Shown piece by piece: positions 40,411 to 50,300 of a stretch of DNA of 64,000 nucleotides (its first letter is position 1; the number at the start of each line of letters is the position of its first letter). The notes beneath the pieces are model-generated. The model was given only the letters and a program-made list of their open reading frames with translations, made no database searches and was not told the DNA's origin. Made by a program: the position numbers and the translations under genes. Source of the DNA: Anaerolineae bacterium (GTDB taxonomy: Bacteria > Chloroflexota > Anaerolineae > Aggregatilineales > UBA2796); assembly GCA_019637555.1 (NCBI GenBank), contig JAHBVK010000007.1, forward strand, positions 1 to 64,000, written 5' to 3'.

Positions 40411-42393
40411 TCATTCATCGTTGGCATTCGGCTGCCAGCGAACCGTAACGGTAGTCCCTTCACCAACGGTGCTATCAAGTTGTAGCGATGCATTTATTGT
40501 ATCAGCACGCTCCCGCATAATTCCAAGCCCAAGACTAGAACCGGGCACCTGCTCGATGTCAAACCCCTGTCCATCATCGGTGATCCGCAGCACGATTGCA
40601 TCACCTTGCAGTTGCGCTGCAATATCGACGTTGGTAGCCGTCGAGTGCTTGACCACGTTGTTCAGTGCCTCTTGCGTGATGCGGTACAAACTGACCTTCA
40701 CATCAGCAGGAAGTTCGGGTAGGTCGTCGATCTGCAAATGGATATTCAGGGAATTGCGACCCTGAATCGCCTGTGCCTGCAACTCTAACAGATAACGCAG
40801 ATTTGCTTGCTCCAGCGAACGCGGGCGCAGTTCCAGCAGCAGCACACGCATTTCCGCCAGTGCCCCTTTGATAAGTTGATGTACGTCGGTCAGCAGACGC
40901 TGCGCCTTTTCAGGGTTTAGTGACCACTGCCGCAGTGCTGACTCGCTCATCACACTACTGGTGAACAGTGTCTGACTGACCGAATCGTGCAACTCACGTG
41001 CCAAACGCTGTCGTTCCTGAAACGCTGCCAATTGCAGCGATGCACGATACAGGCGCGCATTCTGGATTGCAATAGCCGCGTAACCCGCGAAACTTTGCAG
41101 CCGTTCGATGTCAATCTCATCGTACTGATTGAAACTTTGGCTGTAGATGCTAATGAATCCGATCACGCGATTCTGCGCGATGATCGGCGTGCCTAGATAT
41201 GAGCCGAAGCGCGCTACTTCCGGCAGCCCATCCCAGAGATGCGATTCATGGATATTGTTGCTCAGTAAATGCGTCTGATCTTGCAGCATCTGCCGTAGAA
41301 ACGGTGTCTGATCCAACAGATACAGACGCTGCGCTGACTCATCAGCACCATCAAGATAGCGGCTGGTACTACGGGCAACGAACGCTTCGTTATCGTCCAA
41401 CAAGATGATATCCGCCTTATTATAGACGACAGCGCGTTCCAGCGTCTCCAATATGCGATCCAGCACTTCATCAAGGTTGAGCGTATTGGTCAACAGCGCG
41501 GCAGCGTCGCGCAGCGCATCATTGAGGTTGCGCTGTTCGCGTTCTGCCAGCTCAGCGTTCTTACGCGCCGTGATGTCGGTGTAGTGCTCGATCCGTCCGC
41601 CTGCGTACAAACCAGAGCTGACGGGTTGACTCCAGTACTCCAACCAGCGTTCCGCGACTCCGTCTTTGGGCAGCACCAAGCACTCGAATCGCGTGGAATA
41701 GCTGTGCGCTTCATAGGAGTCGAGAAGATTCTTCTCGTAGGTATCAGCGTCCTGAAATAGACATTTCAGCTTTTCCATGACTAATACGCGCTTATCGTGC
41801 CCGACGACATCTTCGCGCCGCAGACCGAAATAGGTCAACAGGGCGTCATTTACCCACACCACTTTGAACATTGAATCGAGGATCACCACGCCCACTGTCG
41901 AACTGTTAAAAACATCAACAATCAGCGAACGGTATTCTTCGCGGCTTTGTCGCAGCTCCTGCTCGCTGCGGTAACGCTCGATGGCATACCGTAGCGAACG
42001 TTTGAGCAGCGTCGTATCGACACTACCCTTGATTAAGTAGTCTTGTGCGCCTGCTTGAACCGCTTGCACACCCGCTTCTTCATCATCCAGTCCTGTGAAC
42101 ACCACAATTGGAATGTTGGGTTGTTCCTTACGCAAACGCTGGATCGAGTCGAAACCAAAGCTATCCGGCAGCGACAAATCCAACAGTACAACATCGAAAT
42201 CCGCATTGTGCAAGCTGTTCAAACCCGCATGGAGTGTAGATTCAGCCTGCACACGGAATTCATTACTGTTTGGCGTGGTCAGATAGATGCGGATAAGCTG
42301 TGCGTCGCCCGGATTATCTTCGATCAGCAGGACACGGATAATGCCAGTATCGCTGACACTACCGCCCTGATATCTATCTAGCGTTGAAGTCAT
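40411..42393 (-). CDS. NarX/DegS-type histidine kinase with N-terminal receiver, PAS and GAF
   Basis: This 660-residue soluble kinase has, in order, a receiver domain (about 18-135, phosphoacceptor D72 in VVLLDLSLPDS), a PAS domain (about 150-278), a GAF domain (about 295-447), a HisKA_3 region with H469 in RQRLARELHDSVSQTLF, and an ATPase domain ending TVGEGTTVTVRW. HisKA_3 kinases usually partner with NarL-type regulators, here the one encoded 12 bases downstream. Having a receiver at the N-terminus means its activity could be set by another kinase, perhaps the one at 42873. No membrane helix is present. The start lacks an obvious ribosome-binding site. Confidence 0.9.
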   Translation of the reverse strand: MTSTLDRYQGGSVSDTGIIRVLLIEDNPGDAQLIRIYLTTPNSNEFRVQAESTLHAGLNSLHNADFDVVLLDLSLPDSFGFDSIQRLRKEQPNIPIVVFTGLDDEEAGVQAVQAGAQDYLIKGSVDTTLLKRSLRYAIERYRSEQELRQSREEYRSLIVDVFNSSTVGVVILDSMFKVVWVNDALLTYFGLRREDVVGHDKRVLVMEKLKCLFQDADTYEKNLLDSYEAHSYSTRFECLVLPKDGVAERWLEYWSQPVSSGLYAGGRIEHYTDITARKNAELAEREQRNLNDALRDAAALLTNTLNLDEVLDRILETLERAVVYNKADIILLDDNEAFVARSTSRYLDGADESAQRLYLLDQTPFLRQMLQDQTHLLSNNIHESHLWDGLPEVARFGSYLGTPIIAQNRVIGFISIYSQSFNQYDEIDIERLQSFAGYAAIAIQNARLYRASLQLAAFQERQRLARELHDSVSQTLFTSSVMSESALRQWSLNPEKAQRLLTDVHQLIKGALAEMRVLLLELRPRSLEQANLRYLLELQAQAIQGRNSLNIHLQIDDLPELPADVKVSLYRITQEALNNVVKHSTATNVDIAAQLQGDAIVLRITDDGQGFDIEQVPGSSLGLGIMRERADTINASLQLDSTVGEGTTVTVRWQPNANDE

Positions 42394-42442
42394 AGCACAA
42401 CCAATACACTACCTCTGACATTCGTGGCTACCTGTTTGTCGA

Positions 42443-42868
42443 TCACGGAAGCTTAACGATGGCAAACCAGAAAGCTTCGATCTGCTGCACGATTTTCAAG
42501 AACTGGTTCATATCTACCGGTTTGGTGACGTAGCAGTTCGCATGCAGATTGTAGCTGCGAAGGATGTCCTCTTCGTTGTCGGAGGTAGTCAGAATCACCA
42601 CCGGAATCACGCGCAGTAGTTCTTTGCTCTTGATCTCCGCCAGTACTTCATGACCGCTTTTACGCGGTAGGTTGAGATCGAGCAGGATCAGATCGGGTTT
42701 TTCGGGATCACCCGGTTCGTCGTGTGCTTGTAGGAAAGCAATCGCCTCTGCACCATCCCGACAGATACTCAGACGAGCGTGCAGCTTGCTTGATTTTAAT
42801 GCTTCTTGTGTCAGGCGAATATCGCCCGGATTGTCTTCGACCAATAGTATGTGGAACGGTTCTATCAT
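42443..42868 (-). CDS. Single-domain response regulator (Rcp1-like)
   Basis: This 141-residue receiver domain has no output. It shows E11-D12, phosphoacceptor D64 in LILLDLNLPRKSG, T in ILTTSDNEED and the lysine of YVTKPVD. The EPFHILLVEDNPGD start and the loop HDEPGDPEKPDL are typical of Rcp1-type regulators that pair with phytochrome-like kinases having the 'ASHDLQEPL' H-box. The kinase at 42873, four bases upstream, is of exactly that type. ATG 42868 has AAGGAG in front; the frame is open a further 99 bases upstream, overlapping the kinase gene. Confidence 0.9.
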   Translation of the reverse strand: MIEPFHILLVEDNPGDIRLTQEALKSSKLHARLSICRDGAEAIAFLQAHDEPGDPEKPDLILLDLNLPRKSGHEVLAEIKSKELLRVIPVVILTTSDNEEDILRSYNLHANCYVTKPVDMNQFLKIVQQIEAFWFAIVKLP

Positions 42869-42872
42869 TTGA

Positions 42873-44804
42873 TTAGCTCCTTGTTGATCGGATTGGTATT
42901 TCAAAGTAGAACGTAGTGCCCTGACCAACTTGAGAGTCAGCCCAGATGTTACCACCATGTCGTTCAACTATCTTCTTACAAATTGCCAGTCCTATTCCAG
43001 TACCCTCATATTGTTCACGGTTATGTAACCGCTGAAAGATAACAAAGATCCGTCCGAGATACTCCGACTCCATACCAATGCCGTTATCTTGAACCGCAAA
43101 CAACCAGTTTTTGTCTTTCGGCTCTGCGCTGATCTTGATTTCGGGAGTCTTGTCGCTCCTAAACTTGATGGCATTACCCACCAAGTTCTGAAATAGCTGC
43201 ACAAACTGAAGCTCGTCTCCCACTATCTCCGGCAATTCCCCGATAGTGACCTTAGCGCCAGTTTCATTGATGCTCATTTCCAGATTGCGAATTGCTTGAT
43301 CCGCTGCCCGCTGCGCCGGAAAGCTTTCAAAAGCGCGGGCACGACTACCTACACGCGAATACATTAGGAGATCATTGATCAGACTTTTCATGCGTGCGGA
43401 GCCATCTACCGCGTAACCGATGAAGTCCTGCGCATCCTGATCCAACTGTGATTTGTAACGCTGTTCTAGCAATTGCAGATAGCTAGTCACCATACGCAGC
43501 GGCTCTTGCAAGTCGTGCGAAGCGACGTAGGCAAAACGTTGCAATTCCTCGTTCGAGCGGCGTAGTTCATCTGTTTGGCGCTCCAGATCGCTCTCCGCTT
43601 GCTTGCGTGCTGTTACATCCAGTGTCACGCCGTAAACTGCCTGCGGAATTCCTGCGGAGTCGCGCACAATGGAAACGTAGGTTTCCATCTGCACCACCCG
43701 ACCATCTTTGGCGATAGAACGGTATTCTACCATCAGCGAATCCGCGCCATCTTTGAAATTCACTAGTTCTTGCAGCGCCCGATCTCGATCATCGGGATGC
43801 AGAGTTTCTACTGCTAAACTTGGATTACTCGTCCATTCGGCAACGCTATAGCCTAACATTTTCTCCAGATAAGGAGAGATGAAGCCAGCAGTTGGCACTC
43901 CCTGATTGTTCATCCGTGTTTCCCAGACAATGCCCGGCATATTTGACCACACCGCTTTGTAGCGCTGATTCTGCTCAAGGATTTCGGCATTCAAATTGCG
44001 CAGCGCATTCTCGCGCTCTCGTTCGGTAGTCACATCGCGGAAGATGTTGATGACGTAATCGACCTCGCCATCAGGTTTCAGTACGGGCGATGCTTTGTGG
44101 TTGATCCATACACTCTCACTAGACTTGAGCGACAGACGCTGATAAGTCAACTCAAATTGAGACTTCTCTTTGAGTGCGCGAAAATTCGGTAATTGATCCA
44201 TTGGCAGAGGACTACCGTAACGATCTCGCAGTTCAAACTGCGCCATCGTTTTACTTAGCGGTGTATTCAGTGCAGCTTCAGGGGTGGCATAACCACTTAA
44301 TCTGGCGGCAGTTTCGTTGTAAAAGATTGCTTTCCCATCCGCGCTGCGCACCGTGATGCCATCCACGATATTACGCAGGATGGTATTTAACTGCGTCGTT
44401 CTGCTTTCTACCTGTTGCTGTCCATATTTGATCTGTCCGTGCAGCCAACTAATGATCAAACCAAGCGATATGAACAGCGTCAGATGCACAGCGTCCGTGG
44501 TCGTAAGACTAAAGCTAAGCGAGTTGCGTGGCTCTAACAAGAAAATATCCGCCATGAGGGCATAGGCGACTGTCGTCACGATCCCACAGCGGCTGTTACC
44601 GTACCATGCACTTAGTACGACTACAAACAACCCGAAGAGGAATATGCCACCACCAACCGAATCCTGATACCAATTTGCCAAGGCGAGTGCGGGTAAGCAC
44701 AGCAGTACGGCAACTACATATTTGATTAGCGGATGGACGTTACTTAATTTCCGCAGTGCGTCCATGCTCTTTAGGATTTGCGGCGACGATGATTCTGTAT
44801 TCAC
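42873..44804 (-). CDS. Membrane PAS histidine kinase, phytochrome-like transmitter
   Basis: This 643-residue kinase starts with about four membrane helices (28-120) resembling the KdpD-type DUF4118 sensor region. Two PAS domains follow (about 136-262 and 281-402). The H-box is H430 in FAYVASHDLQEPLRM. The ATPase domain (about 520-640) has the usual N, G1 and G2 boxes (NLVGNAIKF, DNGIGME, GTGIGLAICKK). The ASHDLQEPL type of H-box is found in phytochrome-like kinases that signal to Rcp1-type regulators, here encoded directly downstream. No chromophore-binding domain is seen. The start is GTG 44804, after AGGAACGG. Confidence 0.9.
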   Translation of the reverse strand: MNTESSSPQILKSMDALRKLSNVHPLIKYVVAVLLCLPALALANWYQDSVGGGIFLFGLFVVVLSAWYGNSRCGIVTTVAYALMADIFLLEPRNSLSFSLTTTDAVHLTLFISLGLIISWLHGQIKYGQQQVESRTTQLNTILRNIVDGITVRSADGKAIFYNETAARLSGYATPEAALNTPLSKTMAQFELRDRYGSPLPMDQLPNFRALKEKSQFELTYQRLSLKSSESVWINHKASPVLKPDGEVDYVINIFRDVTTERERENALRNLNAEILEQNQRYKAVWSNMPGIVWETRMNNQGVPTAGFISPYLEKMLGYSVAEWTSNPSLAVETLHPDDRDRALQELVNFKDGADSLMVEYRSIAKDGRVVQMETYVSIVRDSAGIPQAVYGVTLDVTARKQAESDLERQTDELRRSNEELQRFAYVASHDLQEPLRMVTSYLQLLEQRYKSQLDQDAQDFIGYAVDGSARMKSLINDLLMYSRVGSRARAFESFPAQRAADQAIRNLEMSINETGAKVTIGELPEIVGDELQFVQLFQNLVGNAIKFRSDKTPEIKISAEPKDKNWLFAVQDNGIGMESEYLGRIFVIFQRLHNREQYEGTGIGLAICKKIVERHGGNIWADSQVGQGTTFYFEIPIRSTRS

Positions 44805-44933
44805 GTAGTGCTACCGTTCCTAACCTCAATCAGCCGGTAAATCGATCAACGTTCTATTTGGCGCTTGCCATTCATAATTGTAGATCGCTTCCTGTCAAGT
44901 TCCCGCATCGGGTCAGCCCTTCAAACAAAATTA

Positions 44934-44968
44934 GCCGCGTCGAAGGCATCAACGCGGCGGATCTTTTT
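44934..44968 (+). terminator. Hairpin with T-run in the 44805-45203 intergenic region
   Basis: GCCGCGT (44934-44940) and ACGCGGC (44952-44958) form a perfect 7-bp stem, followed by GGATC and TTTTT (44964-44968). The surrounding 399-base gap between divergent genes also has GCCCATTGC (44990-44998) and GCAATGGGC (45047-45055), a 9-bp inverted repeat. No good coding frame was found. It could be an attenuated leader or a small RNA. Confidence 0.4.
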
Positions 44969-45203
44969 GCTGGCTGTAGCTGCATTAACGCCCATTGCTC
45001 TAATGATGCTGAAACAGGAGGCAATCAATTCTTGCAAACTATAACGGCAATGGGCAATCGGCATATCCACCAGACCATGCATGTAGACATAGGACACCTT
45101 TCCTATTCCAAGATGGCAAGAGTAGTTGATTTGGCAAAAGGGTCGCCCGTTTATCATCAGGCATATAGTGCGAAGTGAAAAGTGAAAATGTGAGTGTCCT
45201 ACC

Positions 45204-45920
45204 ATGATGACCAGAAAAATTCTACTCGTGGAAAGCGACGATAAGAACAGAGAAATCCTGAAGTCCCGTCTTCATAACGCGGGCTTTAATGTCCGGGCGA
45301 TCTCGCCGTTAGCTGATACGGATACCGCAGGTATTGAGACCAATCATTTGTTGATCTTATGCCTGCCGTGCTTGAAGTTGAATCTAGAAGAAGCCTTGTG
45401 GTGGATCGGTGAATGGCGGCACAAGCCAATCCTGATCCTGAGCGATGCGCACGAACCAGAGTTAGTCGTACGTCTGCTGGATGCGGGCGCGGATGACTTC
45501 ATCCCGCGCTCCTGCCGCTATGACGAATTGTTGGCGCGTGTACGTGCAGCTTTCCGTCGTGGTGAGAAGTACGGAGATACGGCTTCTACCAGCAATTGCA
45601 TCGCCATTGGCGGATTTTCCCTTGATCTGGATGCTAAGCGCGCCTTTGTCGAAGGACGTGACATCCACTTGACCCGCACCGAGTTCTCGCTGCTGGCGGA
45701 ACTGGCGCATCGTTCGGATCGCATCTGCACGCATGAGGAATTGCTGGGCAAGGTTTGGGGTGGTGAATACTGGGATGCCAATCACTACCTACATGTTTAC
45801 TTTGGGCGCATTCGTAAGAAGTTAGGCGCGAAGTATAGTGGGCTGCTAGAGACGGTGGCAGGCATGGGCTACATTCTGCATTCCGTTTCACATGAAGCAG
45901 CGGTTGCTTACGCTGGTTAA
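45204..45920 (+). CDS. OmpR-family regulator with degenerate receiver domain
   Basis: This 238-residue protein has a receiver-like domain (about 5-118) and an OmpR/PhoB winged helix (about 132-228) with TRTEFSLLAELAHR, the recognition region HEELLGKVWGGEYW and the wing ETVAGMGYIL. The acidic pair is present (S11-D12-D13), but the phosphoacceptor aspartate is missing: the expected D-x-x-L-P is replaced by I51-L-C-L-P55. The conserved lysine is also changed (FIPRSC, R102). It probably works without phosphorylation, as in atypical response regulators. The WDANHYLHVYFGRIRKKLG region is normal for DNA-binding members. No strong ribosome-binding site is seen. No kinase is adjacent on this strand. 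Confidence 0.85.
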   Translation: MMTRKILLVESDDKNREILKSRLHNAGFNVRAISPLADTDTAGIETNHLLILCLPCLKLNLEEALWWIGEWRHKPILILSDAHEPELVVRLLDAGADDFIPRSCRYDELLARVRAAFRRGEKYGDTASTSNCIAIGGFSLDLDAKRAFVEGRDIHLTRTEFSLLAELAHRSDRICTHEELLGKVWGGEYWDANHYLHVYFGRIRKKLGAKYSGLLETVAGMGYILHSVSHEAAVAYAG

Positions 45921-46042
45921 GCGTATGCTGATGGGTCATTGATGACGTATAGCGAATAATGATTAACGAGGGAAGTCAACATTGGATTGCTTCTCTCGTT
46001 CTTTATGTTTCAGACATACAACCATTCATTTCGGAGGCTGCT

Positions 46043-47185
46043 GTGACTGCTCAACAAACCTTTCGTAACACTCTCGTGGTCGTCGCTACATTGGCAGCCG
46101 CCTATATAGCCGTCATGAGTATTCGTATCCTCGTCGTGTTCTTGGTCTCGCTGATTATCGCCTCGTCACTACGTCCTATTGTGCTATGGTTCTCACGACG
46201 TATTCCAATCGGACTATCGATTTTATTGGTATACACCCTGCTGTTTATCAGCTTGTTCACTTTAGGCTTCATCATTCTTCCTCCAGTGATTACGCAGTTG
46301 ATCAGCTACCTGCAGAACGAAAATGGTCTGGCTGCTCGCTTCATTTATGCGCAATCGTGGTTACAGCAGTGGTTACAAACAAGCTTTGGTGTTCAAATTC
46401 AGGGTGTTGATCCGGCGAGCATCACGGCAGCCGTAACCAGCGCAGTCGATCAATTTGAAGCAACCGCCCCTAGCCTGATCACCGAGTTTGGCGCTCTGCT
46501 CGGCGATTTCATCCTCGTGGTGGTGATGGGCGTCTACTGGCTCACCTCCCGTGATCAGGCGCTGGATTTCCTGTTGCAGCTTTTTCCCCTCAAGGAACGC
46601 GGCAAAATCGATCAGGTATTCACCGAAGTGGAAACATCGCTCGGCGCGTATGTACGTGGTGTCGTTTTCGTCTGTACCTTCGTCGGCGTGGCTAACTTTA
46701 TCCTGATGCGCATTTTCAATGTACCGAATGCTACCACGCTGGCATTCATCATCGGTATCACCACCAGCATCCCGATCATCGGTGGATACATCGGCGCGTT
46801 CTCGGCGGTGCTGTTGGCGCTGCTGACTTCACCGGGTGATGCGGTGAAAGCGTTCGCTAGCTTTGTGCTAGTGCAGCAGGTCGAAAACCACTATCTGACG
46901 CCGCGCACTATGTCCCGCAGTGTTCATCTCAACCCGATTCTGGTTATTGTGGCGCTATTTGCGGGCTTCGCTATCGGTGGAGTCAGTGGTGGTTTGCTAG
47001 CCGTCCCCGTCGCCAGCATGATCGTGACGGTACTCCGTGCGTTTGTGATCGAACCGATGAAAACACAGGCAGCCCCACAGGTGGTCGATGGCAAAATCCT
47101 ACTGCCGCGTGATGAGCGCAAGGATCGAGAGGAAGCCGAAAAGGATACTGAACGCGAGGACATTATCCGCACCGCGCACGCCTGA
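46043..47185 (+). CDS. AI-2E family transporter (PerM/UPF0118)
   Basis: This 380-residue membrane protein has about seven to eight helices and belongs to the AI-2 exporter-like/PerM superfamily, whose members include Na+/H+ antiporters and exporters of small molecules. Family features are RILVVFLVSLIIASSLRPIV, the LRPxV motif after helix 2, GAYVRGVVFVCTFVG and TTSIPIIGGYIGAF, then VENHYLTPRTMSRSVHLNP. The last 35 residues are charged (RDERKDREEAEKDTERED). GTG 46043 was chosen because GGAGG lies five bases upstream; the frame is also open from ATG 45959, which has no site. A strong terminator follows. The cargo is unknown. Confidence 0.88.
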   Translation: MTAQQTFRNTLVVVATLAAAYIAVMSIRILVVFLVSLIIASSLRPIVLWFSRRIPIGLSILLVYTLLFISLFTLGFIILPPVITQLISYLQNENGLAARFIYAQSWLQQWLQTSFGVQIQGVDPASITAAVTSAVDQFEATAPSLITEFGALLGDFILVVVMGVYWLTSRDQALDFLLQLFPLKERGKIDQVFTEVETSLGAYVRGVVFVCTFVGVANFILMRIFNVPNATTLAFIIGITTSIPIIGGYIGAFSAVLLALLTSPGDAVKAFASFVLVQQVENHYLTPRTMSRSVHLNPILVIVALFAGFAIGGVSGGLLAVPVASMIVTVLRAFVIEPMKTQAAPQVVDGKILLPRDERKDREEAEKDTEREDIIRTAHA

Positions 47186-47211
47186 TCTAGCTAACGCGTT
47201 ATTGCTACAAC

Positions 47212-47246
47212 AAACGGCTGAGAGGGGAAACTATCTCAGCCGTTTT
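47212..47246. terminator. Rho-independent bidirectional terminator
   Basis: AAACGGCTGAGA (47212-47223) and TCTCAGCCGTTT (47234-47245) form a perfect 12-bp stem with a 10-base loop, followed by T-rich sequence on the plus strand and preceded by A-rich sequence. It separates the AI-2E gene from the convergent giant kinase gene. Confidence 0.85.
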
Positions 47247-47324
47247 GTTTAATTGATATTGAAGCTTGTGGAACGTCATTGGATCATGCCGACAATTCAT
47301 TGCCGCGAAAAGCTCCAACGTTCA

Positions 47325-50300
47325 CTAACTTGTCTGCGCTGCTTCTTCGACGCGCCGCACTGCATCAACTAGGGTCTGCTCGTCGATGCTTTTCATCAGA
47401 TATTCCGCCGCACCAAGTTCAAGTGCCTGCTCACGGGCATCTTCGATGGTACAGACGATGACAGGGATGTCCGCCGTTTCCTCGCGTTTCTTTAAGGCAG
47501 TTAGCACTTCCCAGCCGGATCGATTGGGCATGTTCACGTCCAGCAGGATCACGCGAGGTGAATAGTTGATCGACAGCTCTTCTGCTTCTTCTGGGCGTGC
47601 GCTGATCACTTCGTAGCCGCCGCGCATCAAGTAGCGACGGTACAAATTGATCATACCAACCTCGTCATCGATGGCAAGCACGATTTTGTGCGGTGGAGTA
47701 GCAGGTTCATCCGCTTCTTCGATCACCTGCGAAACCTGTTCCGCGATTTCAGCATCTAACGCTTCGCTAGAATCACCCACCCCGCCATCCTCCGCCGGAT
47801 TTTCGCTTTGTTCGGGCGAATTGATCGGCACTGTAAAACTAAATGTCGAGCCAACATTTAGTTCGCTTTGCACCCAGATCTTGCCACCCTGCAACTGCAC
47901 CAAACGTTGAGCAATGGGGAGACCCAACCCTGTACCTTCGTACTGTCGGGCCGTACTGTTTTCCACTTGCTGGAAAGCTTCAAAGACAGCATCCAGCTTA
48001 TCTTCGGGGATACCAATACCCGTATCCGTCACCGAGATTTGTACCATCGGGCGACCTTCATCGGACTGTACAGGGAAGGCTGATAGGGTGATCGAGCCGC
48101 TAGCGGTGAATTTGGCGGCATTGGAGACAAGGTTGAGCAGCACTTGGCGCGTGCGGAATTCGTCGCCCCACACCTGATCGATAGTTGCATCCAGTTCCTG
48201 ACGGATGCGGACTGGCTTGTCCTTGATCAGACCTGAAGCGGTGGACATTACGCCCTTGATCAGATCGAGGATGCTGAAGGAAGCGAACTGTAGTTCCATC
48301 TTCCCCGCTTCGATCTTCGCCTGATCGAGGATGTCGTTCACCAAGCCAAGCAGATGCTTACCGCTTTCATGGATGGTATTCAGGTCCTGCGTCTGCATGT
48401 CGGTCAGTGGACCGTCGATGCCTTTCAGGATCACGCGCGAGAAGCCAATGATCGAGTTCAGCGGCGTGCGTAACTCGTGCGACATGTTGGCGAGGAATTG
48501 GCTCTTGAGTTTATCTAATTCACGTAAGCGAGCGTTGGCGCGCTGCACTTCGCTGAGCAGTTGTGCGTTCTGAATGATAGCCGCTAATGACGGGGCGAGT
48601 GTTTGCAGCAAGCGCGTGGAATCTTCAGTAAAGCCGTTGCGCTCTACATTCAATGCGCCGAGGATACCGACCACCTTCTCCGCCGTTGCCAGTGGTACGA
48701 ACACCGCAGAACCGACACCCGGCAGGGTTTCGCGCAGCCCCGGCAGTGCTTGACGGCTCATCCGCACCACATCGTTGATCAGCGCAGGCTGATTGCCTTC
48801 TAGCACTAATTTGAATACTGAGGCACCTGCATCGTAGCGCATCGCCAGATTCAGGTTAGTTTCTGGAGCAAGCTGGTTATAGGCAAAAAGCTGTTGTTGT
48901 TCATTATCCAGCAGCAGCACCATCGCGGCATCCGCGTGCAAGTTACCCATCAGCAGATCGGAAACACGCTTCAATGCATCATTTGATTCACCAGCTTCTT
49001 GAGGCATTTGTGCCATCGCGGTAGTGGCAGCGCGGGTCGCATCGAACAGGAAGCGCATTTCATCCGCACGGCGGCTGGATACTTCGAAGAGACGTGCGTT
49101 GTCGATAGCGACGGCGATCTGGTCAGCCAGTACACCCAGTACGCTAATGTCATCCTGAGTGAAGGTGCCAGCGTTATTGCTTTGCACGTCCAGCGCGCCG
49201 AGGATGCGCTGACGAGCAGTCAGTGGCAACGCCATTTCTGAGCGCGTCTTGGGCAGATAAGGATTCGGACGGTGAACACTGTCACGTGCCTGCGTATCCA
49301 GCACGACGGTAGGCGCACCATTTTCCGTCACCTGACCAATGATCGACTTGGAGCCAACAGGCAGATGGTGGTGGATCGCCAGCAGTTGTTTGCCTGCCTC
49401 TCCGGTTGACGCCACCAACAGAGCGTCATCGCCATCATCGTTGACAAGGAAAATTTGCACGTGATCGTAATTGAAGCTGTCTTTGATCAGGTTAACCGTA
49501 ACGTTGAACAACTCATCCAAATTGAGGATTGAGTTGGCAGCACGCGATACTTGTGCACTGGTCTGCAACTGTCGAGCGCGGCGATCCGTCTGTTCTAGCA
49601 GCGTGCGGCTTTCAACCGCAATTGCGACCTGGTCAGCTAGCGAGGAGAACAAGCGTACCTCGCGTTCGCTTTGCGCCCACTGGCTGTTGGTCATCAGTAC
49701 CAGTGCACCAATAGTGCGACCAGCGGTGCGTAGCGGCAAGATCACCAGACCACGTACGCCAGCTTCTCTCAGGTAATCTGCCATGTAGGGATCCATGCTC
49801 GACATGTAAGCATCGACATCGGGCAGCCACACCATTTCCTCGTTGGCTAGCAGTGACCAGAGAGGATAATCCGGCTTGTTGTAACGCGGATTTAGTTGCG
49901 CAGGTACCTGCATCACTTCGTCGGTTCCATCCTCATTGTCGATCTCTAGGATAGGCTTGCTGTCGGTAGCGGCTGCGCTTACACTTGCCCCCCACTCTGC
50001 GACCAATTCCAGCGCCGTATCGGTGGAGCGCCAGTCGCCCGCCACATTACGCAGCATCAGAGCGCGATGCACGAACGACGGCGCGGCGTGATCGATGATC
50101 GCTGTCAATACATTGTTCAAATCGGGCGCGTCTGCGATCTGGCGGCTCGACTGGTATAGCGTTGCCGTTTCTTCTAGCGATTCCTGCGTCTGCTGCACCA
50201 AGCCCACGTTGTCTATCACGATGGCGGCTTGACCAGCGAGTGCGGTCAGGAATTGGCGTTCCAAGCGGCTGAACTTGTGCGGCTTATCGTAGCCGATGAT

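Noticed and set aside
40193..40765. 190-codon plus-strand frame across two signalling genes
   Set aside because: Antisense to both the receiver and the kinase ATPase domain, with no start signals or family features.
44756..45178. 140-codon plus-strand frame across the start of the kinase gene and the intergenic region
   Set aside because: Composition is cysteine- and histidine-rich without pattern, it overlaps the kinase 5' end antisense, and it has no convincing ribosome-binding site.
44921..45205. 94-codon minus-strand frame in the structured intergenic region
   Set aside because: It covers the hairpins and has no recognisable protein features; the region is better explained as regulatory sequence.
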